A stretch of 64,000 nt of DNA from Candidatus Lutibacillus vidarii (GTDB lineage: Bacteria > Actinomycetota > Actinomycetes > Actinomycetales > Dermatophilaceae), in NCBI GenBank assembly GCA_016717165.1, contig JADKGA010000003.1, positions 620,001 to 684,000 of the forward strand, in the 5' to 3' direction. Of this stretch, positions 9,359 to 17,600 are shown in pieces. Within the stretch, counting starts at the first letter, position 1. Every line of letters begins with the position of its first letter. Under the pieces are notes generated by a model. That model made no database searches. It was not told where the DNA came from and saw only the letters and a list, made by a program, of their open reading frames with translations. The position numbers and the translations under genes were made by a program.

Positions 9359-11809
9359 TCAGCGGTGGATATGCTCCCCGGCGGGGTCGAAGGGCACCCG
9401 CGTCGACACCGAGCACGGCACGATGCGTCCCGCGACGTTGACCTGCCAGGCCCCGGTCCGGACGTCGTCGAGCGCGACGGGCAGGCCGTCCCCGCGCCAT
9501 ACCGAGGCCAGCCCGACCGCGGCACCGACGGCGGCGCCATACGCGGCGGAGGTCACCTGGCCACACCCCGCCCCGTCGCGCAAGACGAGCTCACCACCCC
9601 ACAGCGTGACCTCCGGGTCGGCGAGCACCAGCGAGACCACGCGCCGCAGCGGGCCCGTCGCCCGAACCTTCTCGAGTGCCTCGCGGCCGAGGAAGGGCGT
9701 GTCCGAGCGCAGCTTGGTCGCGAAGAGCAGTCCCGCCTCGACCGGGTTGACGTCGGGACCGAGCTCGGCCCCGAAAGCGCGGTAGCCCTTCTCCAGCCGA
9801 AGCGCGTTGATCGCGTTGTAGCCCGCCGGAACAATTCCGTATGCCGAACCGGCATCCATGAGCAGCTCATAGGCGCCGGCGGCGACATCGGCCGGGACGT
9901 AGAGCTCCCATCCCAGCTCACCGACATAGGTCATCCGGGTCGCCCGGACTGTGAACGGCCCGAGGTCGACCAGGCGACTGGTGGCGAAGGGGAAGTCGTC
10001 GGGCTCGAAGCCTGAGCGGGAGAGCGACTGGAGCACGGCTCGGGACCGCGGGCCCATCACGCCGGGGACGGCATACATCGCGGTCACGTCGGTGACGGTG
10101 ACCCGACCCCCATCCGGGATGTGGCGACGCAACCAGTCCTGGTCCCGGACGACCGACGCGGCAGAGGTGACCCAGAGGTACTCGTCGCGACCGACCCGGG
10201 TGAGCGTGACATCGGCCTCGTACCCACCGCGGGTGTTGAGCACGCCGGTGTAGACGACCCGGCCGACCGGGACGGCGACATCGGCCGTGCAGACCCACTG
10301 GAGCAGCGTCAGGGCATCCTCACCCTGGACGAGGAGCTTGCCGAAGGAGGTCTGGTCGAACAGGGCGACGGCCTCGCGGGTGGCGCGCTGCTCGGCGACG
10401 CACCACGGCTGCCAGCTCGGAGCGTCCCAGGAGTAGTCCAGCCGGGGCCGCTCCCCGGCCGGCGCGAACACCAGGGGCCGCTCCCAGCCCATCCGGGAGC
10501 CGAAGACCGCCCCGGCCGCCTCGGTGAGATGGTGGACCGGCGAGCGACGGAACGGTCGCGCGCTGTCGAACTCCCGTCCCGGCCACGGGATGGCGTAGTG
10601 CAGGCCGAGCACCTCTCCCACCCGCCCGCGCAGCCACTGGGTGTTCCCGTGGAAGGTGTCGAAGCGCCGGATGTCGACCCCGACGAGGTCACTCTGCGGC
10701 TCCCCAGCGACGATCCACTCGGCCAAGGCCCGGCCGGCGCCGCCCGCCGACGCGATGCCGACCGAGTTGAACCCCGCGGCGACATAGACGCCGCGGACGC
10801 TCGGCGCCGCGCCGAGGATGAACTGGTTGTCCGGGGTGAACGACTCCGGGCCGTTGTAGAACTTCTTCACCCCCGTGGTGGCCAGCGCCGGGAGGCGGTG
10901 CAAGGCCGACTCCATGAGCACCTCGAAGTGCTCCCAGTCCTCGTCGAGCAGCTGGAACTCGAAGGGGTAGGGGATCTGGTCCGGGGCGACCCACGGCTTG
11001 GCGACCGGCTCGAAGCCCCCGACGACGAGCCCCCCGACCTCCTCCTTGACGTAGGTGTAGCCATCCGGGTCGCGCAGGATCGGCAGCATCCGGTGGACGC
11101 CCTCGATCGCCTCGGTGACGACATAGAAGTGCTCAGCCGAGTGCAACGGCACGGTGACCCCGATCGTGGCCGCCAGCGCATTGGTCCACTGCCCGGCGCA
11201 CAGGACGAGGGTCTCGCACTCGACGTCGCCCTGGTCGGTGCGCACGCCCGCAGCAAGACCGTCGCGTATGTCGAGCCCGGTGACCCGGACCTTCTCCACG
11301 ACCCGGGCACCGCGCAGCTTGGCCCCCTTAGCCAACGACTGGGTGACATCGGTCGGATTGGCGGTGCCGTCCTTCGGCAGCCAGATCGCGCCCTGGAGGT
11401 CGTCGGTGCGCAGCAGCGGGTAGCGGTCGGCAGCCTGAGCCGGGGTGAGGATCTCGCACTCGAGGTTGTACGCCTCCGCGGCCGCTGCGGTGCGCAGCAG
11501 CTGCACCATCCGCTCGGGTGTCCGGGCGACGGTGACTCCCCCGCACTCCTTGTATCCGGTGCCCAGCCCGGTCTCGGCCTCGAGTCGCTGGTAGAGGGCG
11601 GCGGAGTACTGCACCAACCGGGTGCCGCTCTCCGAGGCGCGCAGCTGACCGACCAGGCCCGCAGCGTGCCAGGTCGTGCCCGAGGAGAGCCGCCCCTGCT
11701 CGAGGAGGAGGACGTCGCGGACCCCGAGGGAGGTGAGGTGGTAGGCCACGCTTGCCCCGACGATCCCCCCACCGACGATGACGACCTGGGCGCGCTGCGG
11801 AAGGCTCAC
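9359..11809 (-). CDS. Dimethylglycine/sarcosine dehydrogenase-like flavoenzyme
   Basis: An 816-residue protein with the DMGDH architecture. An N-terminal DAO-type FAD domain has VVIVGGGIVGASVAYHL at about residues 9-25 and TTWHAAGLVG at 45-54; this His is the covalent FAD attachment site in the family. A middle domain is followed by a C-terminal aminomethyltransferase (GCV_T) domain with YVGELGWELYVPAD and NAINALRLEKGYRAFGAELG. The family demethylates dimethylglycine or sarcosine and passes the one-carbon unit to tetrahydrofolate. Location opposite a choline-kinase-like gene and an amine permease supports choline catabolism. Confidence 0.92.
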   Translation of the reverse strand: MSLPQRAQVVIVGGGIVGASVAYHLTSLGVRDVLLLEQGRLSSGTTWHAAGLVGQLRASESGTRLVQYSAALYQRLEAETGLGTGYKECGGVTVARTPERMVQLLRTAAAAEAYNLECEILTPAQAADRYPLLRTDDLQGAIWLPKDGTANPTDVTQSLAKGAKLRGARVVEKVRVTGLDIRDGLAAGVRTDQGDVECETLVLCAGQWTNALAATIGVTVPLHSAEHFYVVTEAIEGVHRMLPILRDPDGYTYVKEEVGGLVVGGFEPVAKPWVAPDQIPYPFEFQLLDEDWEHFEVLMESALHRLPALATTGVKKFYNGPESFTPDNQFILGAAPSVRGVYVAAGFNSVGIASAGGAGRALAEWIVAGEPQSDLVGVDIRRFDTFHGNTQWLRGRVGEVLGLHYAIPWPGREFDSARPFRRSPVHHLTEAAGAVFGSRMGWERPLVFAPAGERPRLDYSWDAPSWQPWCVAEQRATREAVALFDQTSFGKLLVQGEDALTLLQWVCTADVAVPVGRVVYTGVLNTRGGYEADVTLTRVGRDEYLWVTSAASVVRDQDWLRRHIPDGGRVTVTDVTAMYAVPGVMGPRSRAVLQSLSRSGFEPDDFPFATSRLVDLGPFTVRATRMTYVGELGWELYVPADVAAGAYELLMDAGSAYGIVPAGYNAINALRLEKGYRAFGAELGPDVNPVEAGLLFATKLRSDTPFLGREALEKVRATGPLRRVVSLVLADPEVTLWGGELVLRDGAGCGQVTSAAYGAAVGAAVGLASVWRGDGLPVALDDVRTGAWQVNVAGRIVPCSVSTRVPFDPAGEHIHR

Positions 11810-11887
11810 GTGGTGACCTTACCGACGGCGTCCAGGGGGGTTTGATGGGTGAGTTTGCCCGGATCTCTTGCACAATGCCAGGCCTGT

Positions 11888-11906
11888 TCTTTACTATCTC
11901 TTTACT
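11888..11906. promoter_or_regulatory. Direct repeats upstream of dehydrogenase
   Basis: TCTTTACT occurs at 11888-11895 and again at 11899-11906, an 11-bp period (one helical turn). It lies about 80-100 nt upstream of the GTG/ATG of the minus-strand dehydrogenase, in an AT-rich patch. The arrangement is typical of an activator or repressor binding tandem half-sites; the factor is unknown. Confidence 0.4.
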
Positions 11907-12110
11907 GACCGCCTTCAGGGGCGGCAGGAGCAAGCCATCGGGGGATGGCGAGCGAGGCCTAGGTGGAGCGCGTTCACCGGGTCTGGGAGGCGTCCGGGGG
12001 ATGGATGCCTGCGGGTCGCCGAGAGGTGACCCGCCCACCGAGGTGGTCGGGGGCGACCGCACTCGGGCTCCATGCCGCCACCACGGCATGGAGCATGCCC
12101 TCGCTCGAGG

Positions 12111-12156
12111 GTCGGAGAGGCCGCCCGCCACACGCGTGGTGGGCGGCCTCTCCGAC
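12111..12156. terminator. Long GC-rich hairpin
   Basis: The arms 12111-12131 and 12136-12156 pair over 21 bp with a single G-T mismatch around the loop ACGC. It is the strongest secondary structure in the gap between bldC and the dehydrogenase gene. It may terminate the minus-strand bldC transcript, but it sits 240 nt past the bldC stop and has no T-run. Confidence 0.45.
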
Positions 12157-12396
12157 ATCGGCGGCTGACCCGGGGTGCCCGGGACGCGGGCGCAAGGTCA
12201 GGGCGAGCGTCGGCTTCGGACCAGCAAGCGCGGCCGACTCGGGATCTGCGGCCTGCGGGCCGGACGGGCCGTCAGGTCCGCGCTACGACGCGGAAGAGCA
12301 TCGCCACACGTGACCCGGTACCACGGAGCCACGAAGGTGACGCGTGAAGTGCCCCGGCGCCCGGTGCGGTGGGCGGCGAAGCCGCCAGCGCACGGG

Positions 12397-12585
12397 TCAG
12401 TGAGTCGAGCCGGCGATCAGGCTCTTGACCTCGGACTCGCGATACCGGCGGTGGCCGCCGAGTGTGCGGATCGCATTCAGCTTGCCTGCCTTCGCCCACC
12501 GAGTGACCGTCTTGGGGTCGACTCTGAACAAGGCGGCGACCTCCGCAGGGGTCAGCAAACGCTCAGCAACATGTGGCTCAACCAT
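12397..12585 (-). CDS. bldC: BldC-type MerR/excisionase-fold regulator
   Basis: A 62-residue protein whose core LLTPAEVAALFRVDPKTVTRWAKAGKL and RTLGGHRRYRESEV is nearly identical to Streptomyces BldC (68 residues). BldC is a small DNA-binding protein with a MerR-like winged helix that binds head-to-tail on AT-rich direct repeats and controls developmental timing. ATG 12585 is preceded by GGAG at 9 nt; the open frame continues upstream to 13113, but family length excludes that. It diverges from the DUF3073 gene. Confidence 0.95.
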   Translation of the reverse strand: MVEPHVAERLLTPAEVAALFRVDPKTVTRWAKAGKLNAIRTLGGHRRYRESEVKSLIAGSTH

Positions 12586-12860
12586 CAGGGCACTCCGTGA
12601 CAACCGTGGCACCACCCCCCTCGGGTGATATCCCCCAAAGGCAACAGTAACCCGCCGAGCCCGATCTAGGTGACGAATCGCCAAACACGCCCCTTCCGGA
12701 CACTGACAGCGAATGGCCGCGAGGGCCCCCGACCAGATACCGTGTCCCCACGAACGCACATTTCCCGGAGCCGCTACGCGACCGGGTGGGTCCCGGAGCG
12801 ACGCCCCCGGGGCGTACTCGTCAGCGGTGCCGCCCGGCATACGCATGAGGGGGTCACGCC

Positions 12861-13109
12861 ATGGGGCGCGGCCGAGCCAAGGCCAAGCAGACGAAGGTCG
12901 CTCGGAAGTTGAAGTACTTCTCTCCCGACACCGACCTCTCCGCGCTTGAACAAGAACTGCACGCGTCGACCCAGCATCGCTTCGGCGCGCTGGCCGCGCA
13001 GGACGTCCTCGAGGATGACGACGACCTCGAGGACGACGCGGGCGACGACGAGGACGATCTCGACGACGACGGGGACGACTACGAGTCCTGGGCGAGCGGC
13101 CACCGCTGA
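12861..13109 (+). CDS. DUF3073 family protein
   Basis: An 82-residue protein beginning MGRGRAKAKQTKVARKLKY, the conserved basic N-terminus of DUF3073. It ends in a very acidic tail (about 25 Asp/Glu between residues 50 and 77). These small charged proteins are widespread in Actinobacteria next to purM and have no known function. A GAGGGGG stretch 8 nt before the ATG serves as ribosome binding site. It is convergent with purM. Confidence 0.92.
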   Translation: MGRGRAKAKQTKVARKLKYFSPDTDLSALEQELHASTQHRFGALAAQDVLEDDDDLEDDAGDDEDDLDDDGDDYESWASGHR

Positions 13110-13168
13110 CCACCCCGGGTCGGGTCGGTCGATGCCGACCCGCGCCACCCGGTGACGACCGGGACCGC

Positions 13169-14299
13169 TCAGCTCGTGCGGTAACCGCCCATCATCTGTA
13201 CCGACCCTCCATCGACGCCTTTGGATCCGCTGACGAGCTCGCCCTGCTGGGCCCTATCCGTCGGCCTCAGCGTCCCGACCTCCCCCACCTGCCATGCGCT
13301 GAGGCCGCGCTCGCCGAGGACCTGGACCGCCCGGGCCACCCCGGCCGGGGGCAGCACGGCCACGAAACCCACCCCCATGTTGAGGGTCCGCTCGAGGTCG
13401 TCGGACGGGACCTGGCCGAGCCGCTGGACCAGCCCGAAGACCGGCGGCGGAGCCCAGGTCCCCCGGTCGACGCCGGCCACCAGCCCGGGGGGGAGCACGC
13501 GGGCGAGGTTGGCGGCGAGGCCGCCGCCGGTGACATGCGAGAGCGCGTGGAGCTGAACCTGCGGATCGCGTATGACGGCCAGCAGATCCGCGGCGTAGAC
13601 CCTCGTCGGCGTCAGCAGCTCCTCGCCGAGGGTGCGGCCGAGCTCAGGAACCTCCCGGTCCAGGCCCCACCCGGCCGCGGAGACCACGCGACGCACGAGG
13701 GAGTAGCCGTTCGAGTGCAGCCCGCTCGAGGCGAGCGCGAGCACCGCGTCGCCGGCCTCGACCCGGTGCGCACCGAGCAGGTCGGCGTACTCGACCACCC
13801 CGGTCGCAGCGCCTGCGACGTCATACTCGTCCGGGTCGAGCAGGCCAGGGTGTTCCGCGGTCTCGCCGCCGACGAGGGCGACGCCGGCTTGCGCACAGGC
13901 GGCGGCGATCCCGGAGACGATCGCCGCGATCCTGGTGGGGACCACCGTGCCGCAGGCGATGTAGTCGGTCATGACCAGCGGCTCGGCCCCGCAGACGACG
14001 ATGTCGTCGACGACCATCCCCACCAGGTCGAAGCCGATGGTGTCGTGGATGTCCATGGCTTGGGCGATGGCGACCTTGGTGCCGACCCCGTCGGTCGATG
14101 TCGCGAGCACCGGCCGGGTCATCCGGCGCAAGGCGGAGGCGTCGAAGAGGCCGGCGAAGCCGCCGAGCCCGCCGAGCACCTCCGGGCGCTGAGCCCGCTG
14201 GACCGAGGCCTTCATCAGCTCGACGGCACGGTCACCGGCCTCGGTGTCGACGCCTGCGGCGGCATACGTGATGGGGGTGGGGCTGCCCGGCTCGCTCAC
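13169..14299 (-). CDS. purM: Phosphoribosylformylglycinamidine cyclo-ligase
   Basis: A 376-residue PurM (AIR synthetase), the fifth step of de novo purine synthesis: FGAM plus ATP gives AIR. Visible family features are ITYAAAGVDTEAGDRAVELM at the N-terminus, LGGFAGLFD, TDGVGTKVAIAQ and VGGETAEHPG. The length fits the actinobacterial family. It lies 143 nt downstream of purF on the same strand; a long inverted repeat separates the two. Confidence 0.97.
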   Translation of the reverse strand: MSEPGSPTPITYAAAGVDTEAGDRAVELMKASVQRAQRPEVLGGLGGFAGLFDASALRRMTRPVLATSTDGVGTKVAIAQAMDIHDTIGFDLVGMVVDDIVVCGAEPLVMTDYIACGTVVPTRIAAIVSGIAAACAQAGVALVGGETAEHPGLLDPDEYDVAGAATGVVEYADLLGAHRVEAGDAVLALASSGLHSNGYSLVRRVVSAAGWGLDREVPELGRTLGEELLTPTRVYAADLLAVIRDPQVQLHALSHVTGGGLAANLARVLPPGLVAGVDRGTWAPPPVFGLVQRLGQVPSDDLERTLNMGVGFVAVLPPAGVARAVQVLGERGLSAWQVGEVGTLRPTDRAQQGELVSGSKGVDGGSVQMMGGYRTS

Positions 14300-14342
14300 C
14301 CAACCACCCTACGGCCCACCCGGGTGGACGCCCCACACCGAG

Positions 14343-14425
14343 CACCCGAACGTGCAATAGTCCCGTCGCGCGGGTGTTTTGTCCCGATATGTCCCCCGCG
14401 AAGAGGACTACTGCACGTTTGAGTG
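14343..14425. repeat. Inverted repeat between purF and purM
   Basis: Arms 14343-14363 and 14405-14425 pair at 18 of 21 positions (core AACGTGCAATAGTCC against GGACTACTGCACGTT). They enclose a 41-nt interval that itself contains complementary CGCGGG/CCCGCG. It fills most of the purF-purM gap. It could be an attenuator or terminator of purF or a mobile palindromic element. No second copy was seen in the window. Confidence 0.7.
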
Positions 14426-14442
14426 CCGAAGACGGCGTCGCC

Positions 14443-16023
14443 TCACGGGTGCAGAAGGGCGTTCTCGGCCCCGCCGAGCACTCCACGCCCCAAGCCGTCG
14501 ACGCCGACGACATAGGGGTCCGGGTCGACATCCCGGCGGGCCGGACGCAGGTCGACCGGCAGCGTCTCGAGGACGTGCTTGCCGATCCGGCCGTCCTCGG
14601 GCAGCTCGACCGGATAGCTGCCGGTGAAACAGGCCGTGCAGAGCCGGTCGCTGGGCTGCGAGGTGGCCTCGATCATGCCCTCGAGCGAGACATACCCGAG
14701 CGAGTCGGCCCCGATCGACGCGCGGATCTCCTCGACCCCCAAGCCGGTGGCGATGAGCTCGGCGCGGGTGGCGAAGTCGATGCCGTAGAAGCACGGCCAG
14801 TGGACCGGCGGCGAGGAGATCCGGACGTGCACCTCGGCCGCGCCCGCCTCGCGGAGCATCCGCACCTGGGCCCGCTGGGTGTTGCCCCGGACGATCGAGT
14901 CGTCGACGACGACGAGCCGCTTGCCCCGGATGGTGTGGGTCAGCGGGTTGAGCTTGAGCCGTATGCCGAGCTGGCGCAGCGTCTGCGAGGGCTGGATGAA
15001 GGTCCGGCCGACATAGGCGTTCTTGACGAAACCCTGGCCGTAGGGGATCCCGGACTCCTGCGCGTACCCCACCGCCGCGGGCACACCGGAGTCGGGCACC
15101 CCGATGACGAGGTCGGCCTCGACCGGGTGCTCCCGGGCCAGCCGGGCCCCCATGGCGACCCGGGCCTCATGCACCACCCGCGAGCTGATGACCGCGTCGG
15201 GGCGGGCGAGGTAGACGTACTCGAAGACGCAGCCCTTCGGCTCCGGGGGGGCGAAGTGGTGCGAGCGCAGCCCGTTCTCGTCGATGACGAGCAGCTCCCC
15301 CGGCTCGATCTCGCGGATCACCGCCGCGCCGACGGTCTGCAGCGCCGCGGTCTCCGAGGCGACGACCCAGCCGCGGTCGAGCCGGCCCAGCGCCAGCGGG
15401 CGGATGCCGTGGGGGTCCCGGGCGGCATACAGGGTGTGCTCGTCCATGAAGACGAAACAGAAGGCGCCGCGCAGCCGGGGCAGCACGTCCAACGCGACCG
15501 CCTCCAGCGACCGGTCCGGGTCGGAGAGCAGCGCGGTGACCAGCGCCGTGTCGGTCGTATTGCCGCGGCCGATCTCGCCGGGATGCCGGTCCAGCTCGCC
15601 GTGTCGCTCGGCGACCAGCTCGCGCAGCTCGGCGGAGTTGATGAGGTTGCCATTGTGGGCCAGCGCGACCGTCGTGGTGTCGGTGCCGCCGAGGGTGGGC
15701 TGGGCGTTCTCCCAGGTCGACCCGCCGGTCGTGGAGTACCGGCAGTGGCCGATCGCCACATGCCCGCGCAGCGACTGCAGCGAGGCCTCGTCGAAGACCT
15801 GGGAGACCAGCCCCATGTCCTTGTAGACGAGGACCTTCGAGCCGTCCCCGGTGGCGATCCCCGCCGACTCCTGGCCGCGGTGCTGGAGGGCGTAGAGCCC
15901 GAAGTAGCACAGCTTGGCGACCTCCTCGCCGGGAGCCCAGACGCCGAAGACGCCGCAGGCATCCTGGGGAGCCTTCTCACCGGGAAGCAGGTCGTGGGTC
16001 AGCCGACCATCACCGCGTGCCAC
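14443..16023 (-). CDS. purF: Amidophosphoribosyltransferase
   Basis: PurF commits PRPP to purine synthesis by transferring glutamine amide nitrogen. After a short propeptide the catalytic Cys begins ACGVFGVWAPGEEV, followed by the Ntn-type glutaminase domain (LQHRGQESAGIATGD). The C-terminal PRTase domain has the PRPP loop LVVVDDSIVRGNTQRA. GTG 16023 is chosen (GGGAG 10 nt upstream) and gives 526 residues, normal for the family; the open frame continues to 16125 without support. Confidence 0.96.
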   Translation of the reverse strand: MARGDGRLTHDLLPGEKAPQDACGVFGVWAPGEEVAKLCYFGLYALQHRGQESAGIATGDGSKVLVYKDMGLVSQVFDEASLQSLRGHVAIGHCRYSTTGGSTWENAQPTLGGTDTTTVALAHNGNLINSAELRELVAERHGELDRHPGEIGRGNTTDTALVTALLSDPDRSLEAVALDVLPRLRGAFCFVFMDEHTLYAARDPHGIRPLALGRLDRGWVVASETAALQTVGAAVIREIEPGELLVIDENGLRSHHFAPPEPKGCVFEYVYLARPDAVISSRVVHEARVAMGARLAREHPVEADLVIGVPDSGVPAAVGYAQESGIPYGQGFVKNAYVGRTFIQPSQTLRQLGIRLKLNPLTHTIRGKRLVVVDDSIVRGNTQRAQVRMLREAGAAEVHVRISSPPVHWPCFYGIDFATRAELIATGLGVEEIRASIGADSLGYVSLEGMIEATSQPSDRLCTACFTGSYPVELPEDGRIGKHVLETLPVDLRPARRDVDPDPYVVGVDGLGRGVLGGAENALLHP

Positions 16024-16063
16024 GGGCGCCAGTCTCCCACACGCCCCGGCCCGCCCTACCGCC

Positions 16064-16273
16064 CTACCGGTCGCGGTCGACGAGGGCGACGACGACGCCG
16101 GCGACGAGCAGCCCGACCATCGCACCGACGACGGCCAGCAGCCCCACCTCGGAGGCGATCGAGTACCCCGGCACGTGCGGCGAGACGACCGCGTAGGCCC
16201 CTCCGCCGATGAGGCCGAGGACCACCCCGGTCCACAGGATGCGGGGGATGTTCAGGACCCGGCGCGGCGTCAT
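16064..16273 (-). CDS. Small two-helix membrane protein
   Basis: A 69-residue protein with a basic N-terminus (MTPRRVLNIPRIL) and two predicted membrane helices, WTGVVLGLIGGGAYAVV and VGLLAVVGAMVGLLVAGVVV, ending DRDR. It lies 40 nt upstream of purF and 9 nt after the sterol-carrier-family gene on the same strand. No function is known to me. Confidence 0.75.
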   Translation of the reverse strand: MTPRRVLNIPRILWTGVVLGLIGGGAYAVVSPHVPGYSIASEVGLLAVVGAMVGLLVAGVVVALVDRDR

Positions 16274-16282
16274 TGCGCCAGT

Positions 16283-16666
16283 CTAGACGCGGCTGCCGGG
16301 GTCGACCGGGAGGGGAAGGACGGCGGTGAGATCGGCGCGCAGCCCGCTCGCACGCACCGCGCCCGCCGCGACGGCGTCGGCCCAGGTGCGGCGCCCCAGG
16401 GCAAGTTCCAGCCAGGTCACCGGGTCGGTCTCCACGGTGTTGGGCGGGGTTCCCCGGGTATGCCGCGGCCCCGCGATGCACTGAACCGCCCCGTATGGCG
16501 GGACCCGCACCTCGACGCTGCGCCCGGGCGAGGCGAGAGCGAGCTCGTCGAGGGTGAACCGGACCGCCGTCGCCACGAGGTCCGGGGCGGCGCCGTGCGG
16601 GTCGGCGCGGACCGCGTCGAGCGCGGCCCGACCGAGGCGGGGGTCGACTCGACGACGGGGCGGCAT
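16283..16666 (-). CDS. Sterol carrier family protein (SCP2-like)
   Basis: A 127-residue protein starting MPPRRRVDPRLGRAALDAV. It contains VEVRVPPYGAVQCIAGPRHTRG and PNTVETDPVTWLELALGRRTW, the pattern of the actinobacterial sterol-carrier family (MDMPI_C/SCP2-like fold) commonly found beside purF. The family probably binds lipids or small hydrophobic ligands; no activity is established here. It diverges from the spermidine-synthase-like gene and leads into the small membrane protein and purF. Confidence 0.8.
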   Translation of the reverse strand: MPPRRRVDPRLGRAALDAVRADPHGAAPDLVATAVRFTLDELALASPGRSVEVRVPPYGAVQCIAGPRHTRGTPPNTVETDPVTWLELALGRRTWADAVAAGAVRASGLRADLTAVLPLPVDPGSRV

Positions 16667-16697
16667 ACCAACATCGTGCCAGCCCCGCTGGTGGGCC

Positions 16698-17528
16698 ATG
16701 ATGACGAGCGTGACCGAGACGGGCGAGGCGGTCTTCGAGCGCGACGAGCGCGGCGGCTTCACCGTCGTCGTCGACGGCTACCCCCAGTCGTATGTCCACC
16801 CCGACGACCCGCTGCTGCTTGCCTTCGAGTATGTCGAGCACCTCGGCGCCCTCCTCGACACGCTCGCCCCCGGCCCGGTGCGGGTCACCCACGTCGGCGG
16901 CGGCGGGCTCACCCTGCCGCGGTATGTCGCCGCGACGCGGCCGGGGTCCGCTCAGGTGGTCCTCGAGCCCGACGCTGCCCTCACGGCGGCGGTGCGGGCC
17001 CGGCTGCCGCTGCCCCGGGGCAGCCGGATCCGGGTCCGGGCGGTGGACGGGAGGTCCGGGCTCGCGGCCCTTCGTGACGCCAGCGCCGACGTCGTCGTCC
17101 TCGACGCCTATGCCGCGGGGCGCCTGCCGGCCGAGCTCGGCACCGTCGAGGCGATGAGCGAGATGGCCCGGGTGCTGACCGCGACTGGGACTCTGCTGGC
17201 CAATCTCGCCGACGGCCCGGGCCTCCCCCACGCCGGGCGGGTCATCGCGGGTGCGGTCGCGGCCGGGCTGACGCCGCGGGTGGTCCTCGGGATGCACGAG
17301 GTGCTCAAGGGGCGCCGGTTCGGCAACTACGTCCTGGCCGCCTCGGCGGAGCCGGTCGACCTCGTCGCAGTGGGCCGACGGGTCGCGCGGAGCCCCTTTC
17401 CCACGGCGATCTGGGACGAGGCCGAGCTCAGCCGCCGGACCGCGTCGACCCGGCCGATGAGCGACGACAGCGCCGAGGCGGGCCCGGTCCCCCCAACGAC
17501 TTGGCTGACGAGCCGACGCCGACGCTGA
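16698..17528 (+). CDS. Spermidine-synthase-like methyltransferase-fold protein
   Basis: A 276-residue protein with a spermidine-synthase/Rossmann core. VRVTHVGGGGLTLPRYVAA (motif I), VVLEPDAALT (acidic end of beta-2) and SADVVVLDAYAAGRLPAEL are visible, while the aminopropyl-transfer tetrapeptides of true spermidine synthases are not clear. Start options are ATG 16698 or 16701. It is convergent with purL (72 nt apart). Polyamine synthesis is therefore only a possibility; it may be an unrelated methyltransferase-fold protein. Confidence 0.75.
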   Translation: MMTSVTETGEAVFERDERGGFTVVVDGYPQSYVHPDDPLLLAFEYVEHLGALLDTLAPGPVRVTHVGGGGLTLPRYVAATRPGSAQVVLEPDAALTAAVRARLPLPRGSRIRVRAVDGRSGLAALRDASADVVVLDAYAAGRLPAELGTVEAMSEMARVLTATGTLLANLADGPGLPHAGRVIAGAVAAGLTPRVVLGMHEVLKGRRFGNYVLAASAEPVDLVAVGRRVARSPFPTAIWDEAELSRRTASTRPMSDDSAEAGPVPPTTWLTSRRRR

Positions 17529-17600
17529 CCTTCGCCACGCCAGGACCAGGCCCGGGACGCACACGGACCGGACGACCGCGCCGTCCCATCGCACGCGCCG

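Larger units (their letters stand above)
11810..12396. other. 587-nt intergenic region with several hairpins
   Basis: I find no convincing coding sequence here. From left to right it holds two TCTTTACT direct repeats (11888-11906), a 10-bp hairpin (12068-12093, CTCCATGCCG arms, loop CCACCA) and a 21-bp stem with one wobble at 12111-12156 (GTCGGAGAGG outer arm). It lies downstream of bldC and upstream of the dehydrogenase, both on the minus strand. Part of it may therefore be a bldC terminator and part a long 5' leader. I could not match it to a known riboswitch. Confidence 0.5.

Noticed and set aside
11810..12060. Glycine riboswitch before the dehydrogenase
   Set aside because: The conserved GGAGAG and CCGAAGGGGCAA-type elements are absent, although hairpins exist.
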